64,000 nt of DNA from Lacisediminimonas profundi. Its GTDB lineage: Bacteria; Pseudomonadota; Gammaproteobacteria; Burkholderiales; Burkholderiaceae_D. This document shows, piece after piece, positions 54,571 to 62,965 of this stretch. The notes beneath the pieces were generated by a model. The model searched no databases and was not told the origin of the DNA. It was given only the letters and a program-made list of their open reading frames with translations. Numbering within the stretch: the first letter of the stretch is position 1; the number at the start of each line of letters is the position of its first letter. A program made the position numbers and the translations under genes. The DNA is taken from positions 496,001-560,000 of the forward strand of contig NZ_VTTH01000003.1 of NCBI RefSeq assembly GCF_008831265.1, written 5' to 3'.

Positions 54571-54594
54571 AACTCGTCAAGAGTCAGGGACCGG

Positions 54595-55170
54595 ATGGAA
54601 GAGACAGGGGCAGCACGCGCGACGCGTGCAATGGGTACGATGCGTACATTAAGGATTGCGGTCGTCATGCAGCGGCTGCCGCTGGATAACCGCTGGCAGC
54701 CATGGCAGTGGCGGCCGCTCGAGATAGTCGAGATGGACGCATCCTCGTTGCCGGACCAGGCCGCGCCGCGCTGCCTGCTGTCGTCCGACGCCGAGACGCG
54801 CTGGCTTTTCGGCGGCTTCGAGGTGGAATTGTTCCGCGACGAAGCCGAGGGCTATTTCCTGAATGTCGATTCGCCCCAGCCCTGCTGGTTCATCATGTGG
54901 CGGATGGAAGAGCACGATGGCGAAGCGGACGCGATCGCAGTCCCCAAAACGGTCACGCTTTCCTACAACGAGGCCGCGCGCCTGATGGATGGTGGCGAAC
55001 GCGTCGAGATCCTGCCTGCGCCGCCGCACATCGTCGGCATGATGCAATCCTTCGTGGACGAATATTACCGGCCCGAGGCCAAGGGAAAACGCCGCAAGCC
55101 GTCCTTCGAAGGCGGGGCCGGCGTGGACGCGATGGCGCGGGCCGAGCAGGACATCAATCGTGGCGGCTGA
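54595..55170 (+). CDS. DUF3305-type protein, formate dehydrogenase locus
   Basis: This 191-residue protein contains RIAVVMQRLPLDNRWQPWQW and a W-rich FIMWRMEE segment, the pattern of DUF3305, which accompanies Tat-type formate dehydrogenase genes in proteobacteria. There is no signal or membrane segment. Its role is unknown. ATG 54595 has AGGGA upstream; ATG 54640 would match typical family length better. It overlaps the next gene by 11 bp. Confidence 0.85.
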   Translation: MEETGAARATRAMGTMRTLRIAVVMQRLPLDNRWQPWQWRPLEIVEMDASSLPDQAAPRCLLSSDAETRWLFGGFEVELFRDEAEGYFLNVDSPQPCWFIMWRMEEHDGEADAIAVPKTVTLSYNEAARLMDGGERVEILPAPPHIVGMMQSFVDEYYRPEAKGKRRKPSFEGGAGVDAMARAEQDINRGG

Positions 55171-55876
55171 CGACTTTTTTTCCCGGTGGAGCCGGAAAAA
55201 CGAGGAGGCGAGGCTGGCGCGGGAGCTGGACCAGGCGGCGGCTCAGCCTGCTGCACCTGCACCCGATCCGTACGAGGGCCGGCTTCCCACGCTGGAGGAT
55301 GTGCAACAGGTTTCCATCGACGCCGATTTTTCGCCCTTTCTCAGAAAGGGCGTGGACGAGTCGGTGCAGCGCTCGGCGCTGAAGAAGCTGTTCACCGATC
55401 CGCATTTCAACATCATGGACGGACTCGACATCTATATAGATGACTATTCGAAAAGCGATCCGATTCCGCCGGAAATGATGGCCATGCTCCGGCATGCGAA
55501 GGATTTGTTCGATCCGCCAGGGCTGAGGGATGAGCGGGTGATGGACATGCTTGAAGCCGCGCCTGCAGCAGAGCCTGAACCAGCGCATGAAGCCGGGCCC
55601 GCCCTGGAAGCTGCGTCCGAACCCGCTTCTGTCGATGCCGGGTCCGAAACGACTGCCGGCGCCGGTCCGGATCAGCAACAAGCTGCTGCACCGGTCCCGA
55701 TGGATGAGCCCGACCCCTTTGAAGACAGCGAGGAAGATCCGGAGCAGCAACGCATCGCCGCTGGCAGCCAGGATGTCGCTGATGATGAAACTGTTCCTGC
55801 TGCCCCTGCATCAGTGCAGCTCCCGCAGTCCCCGGCACCACGAGTCAACGAGAATCCAGAGAATCCGCCCAGATGA
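55160..55876 (+). CDS. DUF3306-type protein, formate dehydrogenase locus
   Basis: This 238-residue protein begins with AADDFFSRWSRKNEEA and has LPTLEDVQQVSIDADFSPFL and DPHFNIMDGLDIYIDDYS, hallmarks of DUF3306. The second half is a Pro/Ala/Glu-rich, probably disordered tail. DUF3305 and DUF3306 genes travel together before formate dehydrogenase genes; their job, possibly assembly, is not known. It overlaps the gene on each side, so the operon is tightly coupled. Confidence 0.86.
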   Translation: MAADDFFSRWSRKNEEARLARELDQAAAQPAAPAPDPYEGRLPTLEDVQQVSIDADFSPFLRKGVDESVQRSALKKLFTDPHFNIMDGLDIYIDDYSKSDPIPPEMMAMLRHAKDLFDPPGLRDERVMDMLEAAPAAEPEPAHEAGPALEAASEPASVDAGSETTAGAGPDQQQAAAPVPMDEPDPFEDSEEDPEQQRIAAGSQDVADDETVPAAPASVQLPQSPAPRVNENPENPPR

Positions 55877-58008
55877 GCACTCAATACAAAGTCTGCAGTT
55901 GCAATCGAACCATGCCGCTGGACGCGGAAGCCGGCAAGGTGCTGGCCGCCGCACTGGGCGAGCCGTCACTGGCAGTGGCGACCGAGCTGTGCCGGCGTGA
56001 AGTCGGCAGCTACCTGGGCGCACTGGACGGCGTCGACAACGTGGTGGTCGCCTGCACCCAGGAGCGGGCCCTGTTTTCCGAACTGGCGCAGCAGAAGCAG
56101 ACCGTGGCGCCCATCCGTTTCGTCAATATCCGCGAAACCGGCGGCTGGGGTGCCCAGGCGCGCGAGGCGCTGCCGAAGATGGCAGCCCTGCTGGCGGCGG
56201 CGGCCTTGCCCGATCCGGAGCCGGTGCCGACGGTTGCCTACGATTCCGGCGGGCAGGTACTGATCATCGGACCGGCTGCGCGGGTGCAGAAGTGGGCCGC
56301 GATGATTGGCGCGCAACTCGATGTCAGCATCCTGTTCACCGACACGCGCGCCCCGGCCGACATGTTGTCCGAACGCCGGTACCCGACTTTTTCGGGGGAA
56401 CAGGTACGCGTAAGAGGCTGGCTGGGCGCGTTCGAAGTGGAGTGGACGCAGTCCAACCCGATCGATGCCGAGCTGTGCACCCGCTGCAATGCCTGCGTCG
56501 ATGTCTGCCCCGAAAACGCCATCAACCTGCTGTACCAGGTCGACTTGTCCAAGTGCGGCTCGCACCGCGACTGCGTCAAGGCCTGTGGCGCCATTGGCGC
56601 CATCGATTTCGAACGCGAGGCCACGCAGCGCTCGGGCCAGTTCGACCTGATATTCGACCTGTCCGACGCGCCGCTGCTGAGCATGCACCAGCCGCCGCAG
56701 GGCTATTTCCGTCCCGGTGCCGACGACGCCAGGCAGGCTGCGGACGCGCTGAAATTGACGCAGATGGTCGGTGAATTCGAGAAGCCGAAGTTCTTCATCT
56801 ACAAGGACAAGCTGTGCGCCCACGCCCGTAATGAAAAGCTGGGTTGCAATGCCTGCGTTGAAGTGTGTTCGGCCGAGGCGATTGCCGGGGCCGGCAACCA
56901 TATCAAGGTCAATCCGAACCTGTGCGTCGGTTGCGGCGCCTGCACCACGGTTTGCCCGTCCGGTGCGCTGGGCTATGCCTATCCCAGGGTTCCCGACCTT
57001 GGCCAGCGGCTGCGGACCATGCTGCAAGCCTATGCGCGTGCCGGCGGCCGCCAGCCGGCGCTGCTGCTGCACAGCGACGATTCTGGCAGCGGTGATTCAG
57101 GCAGCGAACTGATCCAGCAACTCGGCCGCCTGGCCCGCGCCGGTGGCAAACTGCAGGGCGTACCGGCGCGCGTGCTACCGGTCGCGCTGCATCATGCCGC
57201 ATCGACCGGGCTCGACGTGTGGCTGAGCGCGGTGGCGTGGGGCGCGCGCAATGTCGCGGTGCTGACCACGCCGCAGGATGCGCCGCAATATGTTGCCGCG
57301 CTGCGGAACCAGATGGCGCTGGCGCAGGCGACCTTGAATGGACTCGGTTACGAGGGCGAGCATTTCGTCCTGCTCGAAGCCGGCAGCGCAGCGGAACTCG
57401 ATGCGGGCCTGGCACGCATCGCAGCCAGCGCGGCGAGTGCGGCAGCAACATTGCCGGCGCAGGCCGCCACCTTCAATGCCGGCGCCGAGAAGCGCACGAC
57501 GCTGGAGTTCGCGCTCGACCACCTGTACAAGCATGCGCCGCAAGAGGTGGAATCGATTGCGCTTGCGGCCGGTGCTCCGTGGGGGGCGGTCGCTGTCGAC
57601 ACTGCCAAGTGCACGCTTTGCATGTCGTGCGTCGGCGCCTGTCCGTCGTCGGCGCTGATGGACAATCCCAACCTGCCGCAGCTGCGATTGGTCGAGAAGA
57701 ATTGCGTGCAGTGCGGGCTGTGCGAGAAGACCTGTCCGGAAAATGCGATCAGCCTGATTCCCCGCCTTTCATTCAGGGAAGAAGCTCGCAACCCGATGGT
57801 GCTGAATGAGGCACAGCCCTATCACTGTATCCGCTGCAACACGCCGTTCGGCACGCTGCAGATGGTGGAAAACATGATAGGCAAGCTGTCGCTGCACAGC
57901 GCTTTCGCCGGCAATCTCGATCGCATCCGCATGTGCAGCGATTGCCGTGTGATTGACATGATGGAAAACAAAACCGAACTGCAGGTTACCGACCTGAAGC
58001 GCCATTAA
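55873..58008 (+). CDS. multi-cluster 4Fe-4S protein, formate dehydrogenase locus
   Basis: This 711-residue cytoplasmic protein has many cysteine motifs. These are CTRCNACVDVCP at 202-213, CGSHRDCVKACG soon after, CNACVEVCS and CVGCGACTTVCP in the middle, and CTLCMSCVGACP and CVQCGLCEKTCP near 580-625. The pattern suggests about five or six [4Fe-4S] clusters. The N-terminus VCSCNRTMPLD adds further cysteines. It could be an electron conduit or a cluster donor for the dehydrogenase. ATGA overlap links it to the DUF3306 gene. Confidence 0.85.
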   Translation: MSTQYKVCSCNRTMPLDAEAGKVLAAALGEPSLAVATELCRREVGSYLGALDGVDNVVVACTQERALFSELAQQKQTVAPIRFVNIRETGGWGAQAREALPKMAALLAAAALPDPEPVPTVAYDSGGQVLIIGPAARVQKWAAMIGAQLDVSILFTDTRAPADMLSERRYPTFSGEQVRVRGWLGAFEVEWTQSNPIDAELCTRCNACVDVCPENAINLLYQVDLSKCGSHRDCVKACGAIGAIDFEREATQRSGQFDLIFDLSDAPLLSMHQPPQGYFRPGADDARQAADALKLTQMVGEFEKPKFFIYKDKLCAHARNEKLGCNACVEVCSAEAIAGAGNHIKVNPNLCVGCGACTTVCPSGALGYAYPRVPDLGQRLRTMLQAYARAGGRQPALLLHSDDSGSGDSGSELIQQLGRLARAGGKLQGVPARVLPVALHHAASTGLDVWLSAVAWGARNVAVLTTPQDAPQYVAALRNQMALAQATLNGLGYEGEHFVLLEAGSAAELDAGLARIAASAASAAATLPAQAATFNAGAEKRTTLEFALDHLYKHAPQEVESIALAAGAPWGAVAVDTAKCTLCMSCVGACPSSALMDNPNLPQLRLVEKNCVQCGLCEKTCPENAISLIPRLSFREEARNPMVLNEAQPYHCIRCNTPFGTLQMVENMIGKLSLHSAFAGNLDRIRMCSDCRVIDMMENKTELQVTDLKRH

Positions 58009-58021
58009 TAATAAGAAACGT

Positions 58022-58047
58022 GAATCAGAACCGCGAATCAGAACCGC
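58022..58047. repeat. 13-bp tandem repeat, 2 copies
   Basis: GAATCAGAACCGC occurs twice exactly, in the 67-bp gap between the multi-cluster protein and the chaperone gene. Confidence 0.8.
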
Positions 58048-58075
58048 GACCACGACCAGACAAGGGCAGGAACCC

Positions 58076-58708
58076 ATGAGCCAGACCCAGATTCAGCCTC
58101 AAGCGCAGCCGCTGAAATTCGAAAAGCCGGACGAGGGCGAGGAAACCGCGCGCGCCGACCTGTACGGCCTGTTGGCGACGCTGCTCTACGCACCGCCGCC
58201 GCAGGCGCTACTGGATACCATCGGCTCCGCGCAGGCGCAGGGCGAGGGCGTATTGGAACGGGCCTGGGCCGAGCTGGTCGCGGCCTGCCGTGGCGCGCAG
58301 GCGGAGCCGGTGCGCGCAGAGTACGAGCAGCTTTTCGTCGGCGTCGGCAAGCCCGAGGTCATGCTGTATGGTTCTTATTACCTGAGTGGCTTCCTGATGG
58401 AAAAGCCGCTGGTCGAATTGCGTGACGACCTGGCCCGGTTGGGCCTGCAGCGCTCGGAAACCATGGTCGAGAGCGAAGACCACCTTGCCGCATTGTGCGA
58501 GGTGATGCGCTACCTGATCGCCTCGGACGATCCGGTGCACGCCAACCTGGCGACGCAGAAATCCTTTTTCGCCGCGCACATGCAGCCTTGGGTCGGCGAA
58601 TGCTGCCGCGCGCTGGCCGCCCATCCCTCCACCTCGTTCTACAGGCCCGTGGCGGCGCTGGCCCAGGCATTCTTCGATGTGGAGATGCAAGCGTTTGACA
58701 TGGCGTGA
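58076..58708 (+). CDS. TorD/DmsD-like molybdoenzyme chaperone
   Basis: This 210-residue helical protein has RADLYGLLATLLYAPPP and EYEQLFVGVGKPEVMLYGSYYLSGFL (given here as EYEQLFVGVGKPEV and LYGSYYLSGFL), then PVHANLATQKSFFAAHMQPW. This is the TorD-family pattern. Such chaperones bind the Tat signal of a molybdoenzyme precursor until cofactor is inserted. Its partner should be the FdhA encoded 390 bp downstream. The 179-bp gap after it likely holds the promoter of the structural genes. Confidence 0.87.
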   Translation: MSQTQIQPQAQPLKFEKPDEGEETARADLYGLLATLLYAPPPQALLDTIGSAQAQGEGVLERAWAELVAACRGAQAEPVRAEYEQLFVGVGKPEVMLYGSYYLSGFLMEKPLVELRDDLARLGLQRSETMVESEDHLAALCEVMRYLIASDDPVHANLATQKSFFAAHMQPWVGECCRALAAHPSTSFYRPVAALAQAFFDVEMQAFDMA

Positions 58709-58887
58709 CCCGGCGCACGATGAAAATAGGGGGATGTTGCGTTGCGCAATGAAAAAGATTCATGTTTAACATATGCAAAATCATTCCAGGGTGTGCATAA
58801 TTGGAATGTTCATATGGCATTGTTTGTTTGATGTTGGAACCGATGTTTGCAATGGTTTGCTAAAACGATAATTTCCCGGAGATATCC

Positions 58888-59082
58888 ATGGCAGAACAGA
58901 AAAAAATTGGCAGGAGGACCTTCTTCGCCGGTTTGGGTCTTGCAGCAGCCGCTGGCGTAGCCGTCAAGCTTGCCGGCAACCAGCAGCCTGCCGAAGCGAC
59001 ATCTCCCGCCGAACCCGCCGACAGCGACCGATACCGCTTGTCCGAGCACGTCAAGAAGTACTACCGCACCACCACCATCTGA
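58888..59082 (+). CDS. small Tat-signal protein of formate dehydrogenase loci
   Basis: This 64-residue protein has a twin-arginine signal GRRTFFAGLGLAAAAGVAVKL, here read as GRRTFFAGLG plus a hydrophobic core. A short tail ends SEHVKKYYRTTTI. It matches the formate-dehydrogenase-region Tat target family (TIGR02811-like). The tail is too short for a catalytic domain, so it may be an exported subunit or a co-translocation helper. GGAG precedes ATG 58888. It is 15 bp before fdhA. Confidence 0.88.
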   Translation: MAEQKKIGRRTFFAGLGLAAAAGVAVKLAGNQQPAEATSPAEPADSDRYRLSEHVKKYYRTTTI

Positions 59083-59097
59083 TTCCGAGGTGACATC

Positions 59098-62061
59098 ATG
59101 CTGCTGACTCGCAAGGGCCAATCCGGCTCGCGTTCGCCTGCCCGTTTCTCGTCCAGCCTTGCCGACAGCCTGTCGCGCGCGCTGCCGACGATGGACCGCC
59201 GGTCTTTCCTGAAACGCTCCGGCATCGGCGTCGGCGCCGGTATCGCTGCTTCCCAGTTGGGCCTGATCCAGCGAGCGAAGGCGGCCGCTGGTGCGGATGG
59301 GGCGGGTGGCAAGATCGAGGTGCGCCGAACCGTCTGTACCCACTGCTCGGTGGGCTGCGCGGTCGATGCCATCGTGCAGAACGGCATATGGGTGCGGCAG
59401 GAGCCGGTGTTCGATTCGCCAATCAACCTTGGCGCCCACTGTGCCAAAGGCGCGGCGCTGCGCGAGCACGGCCACGGCGAGTACCGCCTCAAGTATCCGA
59501 TGAAGCTGGTCAACGGCAAGTACCAGCGCATCAGCTGGGACGTTGCGCTCAACGAGATCTCTGCCAAGCTCCTGGACCTCAGGAAATCCAGCGGACCCGA
59601 TTCGGTGTTCTGGATCGGCTCGTCCAAGCACAACAACGAGCAGGCGCAACTGATGCGCAAGTTCGTGTCCTTCTATGGCACCAACAACACCGACCACCAG
59701 GCCCGCATCTGCCACTCGACCACGGTCGCCGGCGTCGCCAATACCTGGGGCTACGGTGCGATGACCAACAGCTACAACGATATGCAGAATTCGAAGGCTG
59801 CAATGTATATCGGATCGAATGCTGCCGAGGCCCATCCGGTGTCGATGCTGCACATGCTGCATGCGAAGGAAAACGGCTGCAAGATGATCGTCGTCGACCC
59901 GCGCTACACGCGGACCGCGGCCAAGTCCGACCAGTACGTCCGCATCCGCTCCGGCACCGACGTCCCGTTCCTGTTCGGCGTGCTGTACCACATCTTCAAG
60001 AACGGCTGGGAAGACAAGAAATACATCAACGACCGCGTCTACGGCATGGAAAAAGTGCGGGAAGACGTGCTCGCCAAATGGACGCCGGACAAGGTCGAGG
60101 AAGCCTGCGGCGTGCCCGAAGCAGAAATGTTCAAGGTCGCCGAGACGCTGTCCATGAACCGGCCTTCAACCGTGGTCTGGTGCATGGGGCAGACCCAGCA
60201 TACGATCGGCAATGCCATGGTCCGCGCTTCCTGCATCCTGCAGCTGGCGCTGGGCAATGTCGGCAAGTCGGGTGGCGGCACCAACATTTTCCGCGGTCAC
60301 GACAATGTGCAGGGCGCAACCGACGTTGGCCCGAATCCCGATTCGCTGCCCGGCTATTACGGCCTGGCGACCGGCGCGTGGAAGCACTGGGCTTCGGTCT
60401 GGGGCGTCGACTATGAATGGATCAAGAAGCAGTACGCGTCGCAGGCGATGATGGAAAAATCCGGCACCACCGTGTCGCGCTGGATCGATGCCGTGCTGGA
60501 AAAGAACGAACTGATCGACCAGGACAGCAACGTCAAGGGGGTGGTGTTCTGGGGTCATGCGCCCAACTCGCAGACCCGTGGCCTGGAAATGAAAAAGGCG
60601 ATGGACAAACTCGACCTGCTGGTCGTGATCGATCCTTATCCTTCGGCGACGGCGGCGATGGCGGCCATGAAGGTCGAAGGCCAGGAGCTCAACGCCAACC
60701 GTGCCGTCTACCTGCTGCCGGCAGCGACCCAGTTCGAGACCTCGGGCTCGGTGACGGCATCCAACCGCTCGCTCCAGTGGCGCGAGAAAGTGATCGAGCC
60801 GCTGTTCGAGTCCCGTACCGATCACATGATCATGTACCAGCTGGCCGAGAAGCTCGGCTTCGGCAAGGAACTGGTTGCCAAGCTCAAGCTGGTGCCGGGC
60901 AAGGGCGGCTTGATGGAGCCGGAACCGGAATCGATGCTGGAAGAAATCAACCGCGGTACCTGGACCATCGGCTACACCGGCCAGACGCCGACGCGCCTGA
61001 AGGCGCACATGCGCAACATGCACCTGTTCGACGTCAAGTCCTTGCGCTGCAAGGGCGGCAAGGACGCGGTCACCGGCTACGACATGACCGGCGACTATTT
61101 CGGCCTGCCGTGGCCCTGCTACGGCAATGCGGAGCTGAAGCACCCGGGCTCGCCCAACCTGTATGACACCAGCAAACACGTGATGGACGGCGGCGGCAAC
61201 TTCCGCGCCAACTTCGGCGTGGAAAAGGACGGCGTCAACCTGCTGGCGGAGGACGGCTCGCATTCAGTCGGTTCCGACCTCACCACAGGCTACCCGGAAT
61301 TCGACCATGTGCTGCTGAAGAAGCTCGGATGGTGGGACGACCTGAACGAGGCCGAGAAAAAAGCGGCTGAAGGCAAGAACTGGAAGACCGACTTGTCCGG
61401 TGGCATACAGCGGGTATGCCTGAAGGTGCACGGCGTGCACCCCTTCGGCAACGCCAAGGCGAGGGCAGTGGTATGGAACTTCCCGGACGCGATTCCACAG
61501 CATCGCGAGCCGCTCTATGGCACCCGGCCCGACCTGGTGGCCAAGTATCCGACGCATGACGACAAGAAGGCGTTCTGGCGCCTTCCCACCCTGTACAAGT
61601 CGCTGCAGCAGAAAAACGTCGAGAACAAGTTGTACGAAAAATTCCCGATCATCCTGACTTCCGGCCGTCTGGTCGAGTACGAAGGCGGTGGCGAGGAGAC
61701 CCGTTCGAATCCCTGGCTGGCCGAACTGCAGCAGGACAACTTCGTCGAGATCAATCCCAAGGCGGCGTCCGACCGCGGCATCCGCAACGGCGAGTTCTGC
61801 ATCGTGTCGACGCCGACCGGCGCCCGTATCAAGGTCAAGGCATTGGTCACACCTCGCGTCGGCGCGGACACTGCGTTCATTCCTTTCCACTTCTCCGGAT
61901 GGTGGCAGGGCAAGGACATGAAAGAGTTCTACCCGGAAGGCGCAGCACCGGTGGTGCGCGGCGAGGCGGTCAACACCGCAACGACCTACGGCTACGACTC
62001 GGTGACCATGATGCAGGAAACCAAGACCACCATCTGTAACATCGAGAAGTTTGTCGCGTGA
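59098..62061 (+). CDS. fdhA: formate dehydrogenase catalytic (alpha) subunit
   Basis: This 987-residue molybdenum enzyme oxidises formate to CO2 in the periplasm. A Tat signal (DRRSFLKRSG, residues 33-42) follows an unusual 32-residue n-region. A [4Fe-4S] cluster uses Cys80, 83, 87 and 115. Cys205-His206 in RICHSTTVAG replaces the selenocysteine of E. coli FdnG. Bis-MGD-binding segments follow (IGSNAAEAHPVSMLH, WCMGQTQHT). GAGG supports ATG 59098; ATG 59191 is a possible shorter start. MobA (52739) makes its cofactor. Confidence 0.95.
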   Translation: MLLTRKGQSGSRSPARFSSSLADSLSRALPTMDRRSFLKRSGIGVGAGIAASQLGLIQRAKAAAGADGAGGKIEVRRTVCTHCSVGCAVDAIVQNGIWVRQEPVFDSPINLGAHCAKGAALREHGHGEYRLKYPMKLVNGKYQRISWDVALNEISAKLLDLRKSSGPDSVFWIGSSKHNNEQAQLMRKFVSFYGTNNTDHQARICHSTTVAGVANTWGYGAMTNSYNDMQNSKAAMYIGSNAAEAHPVSMLHMLHAKENGCKMIVVDPRYTRTAAKSDQYVRIRSGTDVPFLFGVLYHIFKNGWEDKKYINDRVYGMEKVREDVLAKWTPDKVEEACGVPEAEMFKVAETLSMNRPSTVVWCMGQTQHTIGNAMVRASCILQLALGNVGKSGGGTNIFRGHDNVQGATDVGPNPDSLPGYYGLATGAWKHWASVWGVDYEWIKKQYASQAMMEKSGTTVSRWIDAVLEKNELIDQDSNVKGVVFWGHAPNSQTRGLEMKKAMDKLDLLVVIDPYPSATAAMAAMKVEGQELNANRAVYLLPAATQFETSGSVTASNRSLQWREKVIEPLFESRTDHMIMYQLAEKLGFGKELVAKLKLVPGKGGLMEPEPESMLEEINRGTWTIGYTGQTPTRLKAHMRNMHLFDVKSLRCKGGKDAVTGYDMTGDYFGLPWPCYGNAELKHPGSPNLYDTSKHVMDGGGNFRANFGVEKDGVNLLAEDGSHSVGSDLTTGYPEFDHVLLKKLGWWDDLNEAEKKAAEGKNWKTDLSGGIQRVCLKVHGVHPFGNAKARAVVWNFPDAIPQHREPLYGTRPDLVAKYPTHDDKKAFWRLPTLYKSLQQKNVENKLYEKFPIILTSGRLVEYEGGGEETRSNPWLAELQQDNFVEINPKAASDRGIRNGEFCIVSTPTGARIKVKALVTPRVGADTAFIPFHFSGWWQGKDMKEFYPEGAAPVVRGEAVNTATTYGYDSVTMMQETKTTICNIEKFVA

Positions 62062-62092
62062 CGCGTAACGCCAGGCACGAGGAGATAAGAAA

Positions 62093-62734
62093 ATGGCACG
62101 AATGAAATTCATCTGCGATGCGGAGCGCTGCATCGAGTGCAATGGCTGCGTCACTGCTTGCAAGAACGAGAATGAAGTGCCCTGGGGCGTGAACCGTCGT
62201 CGTGTGGTGACAATGAACGACGGCGTCATCGGCCAGGAGAAATCGATCTCGGTCGCCTGCATGCATTGTTCCGATGCCCCCTGCATGGCGGTGTGCCCGG
62301 TCGACTGCTTCTACCGCACCGAAGATGGCGTGGTGCTGCACGACAAGGACATCTGTATCGGATGCGGCTACTGCTCCTACGCCTGCCCGTTCGGCGCGCC
62401 GCAGTTCCCGTCCGTCGGCACTTTCGGCCTGCGCGGCAAGATGGACAAGTGCACTTTCTGCGCCGGCGGCCCGGAAGAAAACGGATCGAAGGCGGAATTC
62501 GAAAAATACGGTCGCAACCGGCTGTCCGAAGGCAAGTTGCCGGCGTGCGCCGAAATGTGCTCGACCAAGGCCTTGCTCGGCGGCGATGGCGACATGGTGG
62601 CCGACATCTTCCGCACCCGCGTCCTGCGGCGCGGCAAGGGCAGCGAAGTGTGGGGCTGGGGCACGGCCTACGGCAAATCGCCTAACCCGAACGCCGTCGC
62701 ACCGGCAGCTCCCGTCCAGGAGAAAAAATCATGA
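62093..62734 (+). CDS. fdhB: formate dehydrogenase Fe-S (beta) subunit
   Basis: This 213-residue subunit carries electrons from FdhA. Four-cluster cysteine pattern: CDAERCIECNGCVTACKN, CMHCSDAPCMAVCP, CIGCGYCSYACPFG, and CTFC with CAEMCSTKALLGG. It lacks the C-terminal membrane helix of E. coli FdnH (about 290 residues), so it is anchored only through FdhC. It has no signal and should cross the membrane with FdhA. Its stop overlaps the next gene's ATG. Confidence 0.94.
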   Translation: MARMKFICDAERCIECNGCVTACKNENEVPWGVNRRRVVTMNDGVIGQEKSISVACMHCSDAPCMAVCPVDCFYRTEDGVVLHDKDICIGCGYCSYACPFGAPQFPSVGTFGLRGKMDKCTFCAGGPEENGSKAEFEKYGRNRLSEGKLPACAEMCSTKALLGGDGDMVADIFRTRVLRRGKGSEVWGWGTAYGKSPNPNAVAPAAPVQEKKS

Positions 62735-62952
62735 TACGCACCATCTCTGTCATTGCGGCCCTGACGATGCTTGCTGGCTGCGGCGAAAAGCCCCAGACCG
62801 GCGTCAGCAGCTACAAACCTGACCAGAAGCCTTGGGCAGGCGCGGCTTCGCCGTACAACGCGGCCGGCTACAAGGGCGGCGACAAGGCGGCCTGGGATAC
62901 GCAGATGCGCGCGCGGATCCAGACCCAGAACGAGCACAACCGGGTCAACTGA
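62731..62952 (+). CDS. small lipoprotein in the formate dehydrogenase operon
   Basis: This 73-residue protein has a lipoprotein signal MIRTISVIAALTMLAGC, lipobox LAGC. The mature part has YKPDQKPWAGAASPYNAAGY and an Arg/Gln-rich end. ATGA overlap with fdhB shows translational coupling. Its role is unknown; placement between beta and gamma subunits suggests a periplasmic accessory to the enzyme. Confidence 0.85.
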   Translation: MIRTISVIAALTMLAGCGEKPQTGVSSYKPDQKPWAGAASPYNAAGYKGGDKAAWDTQMRARIQTQNEHNRVN

Positions 62953-62965
62953 GGCAGGGGCCATC

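Noticed and set aside
58834-58850. sigma-54-like promoter before the formate dehydrogenase genes (TTGG then TTTGC)
   Set aside because: The distance between the GG and GC elements is one base too long for a -24/-12 promoter.
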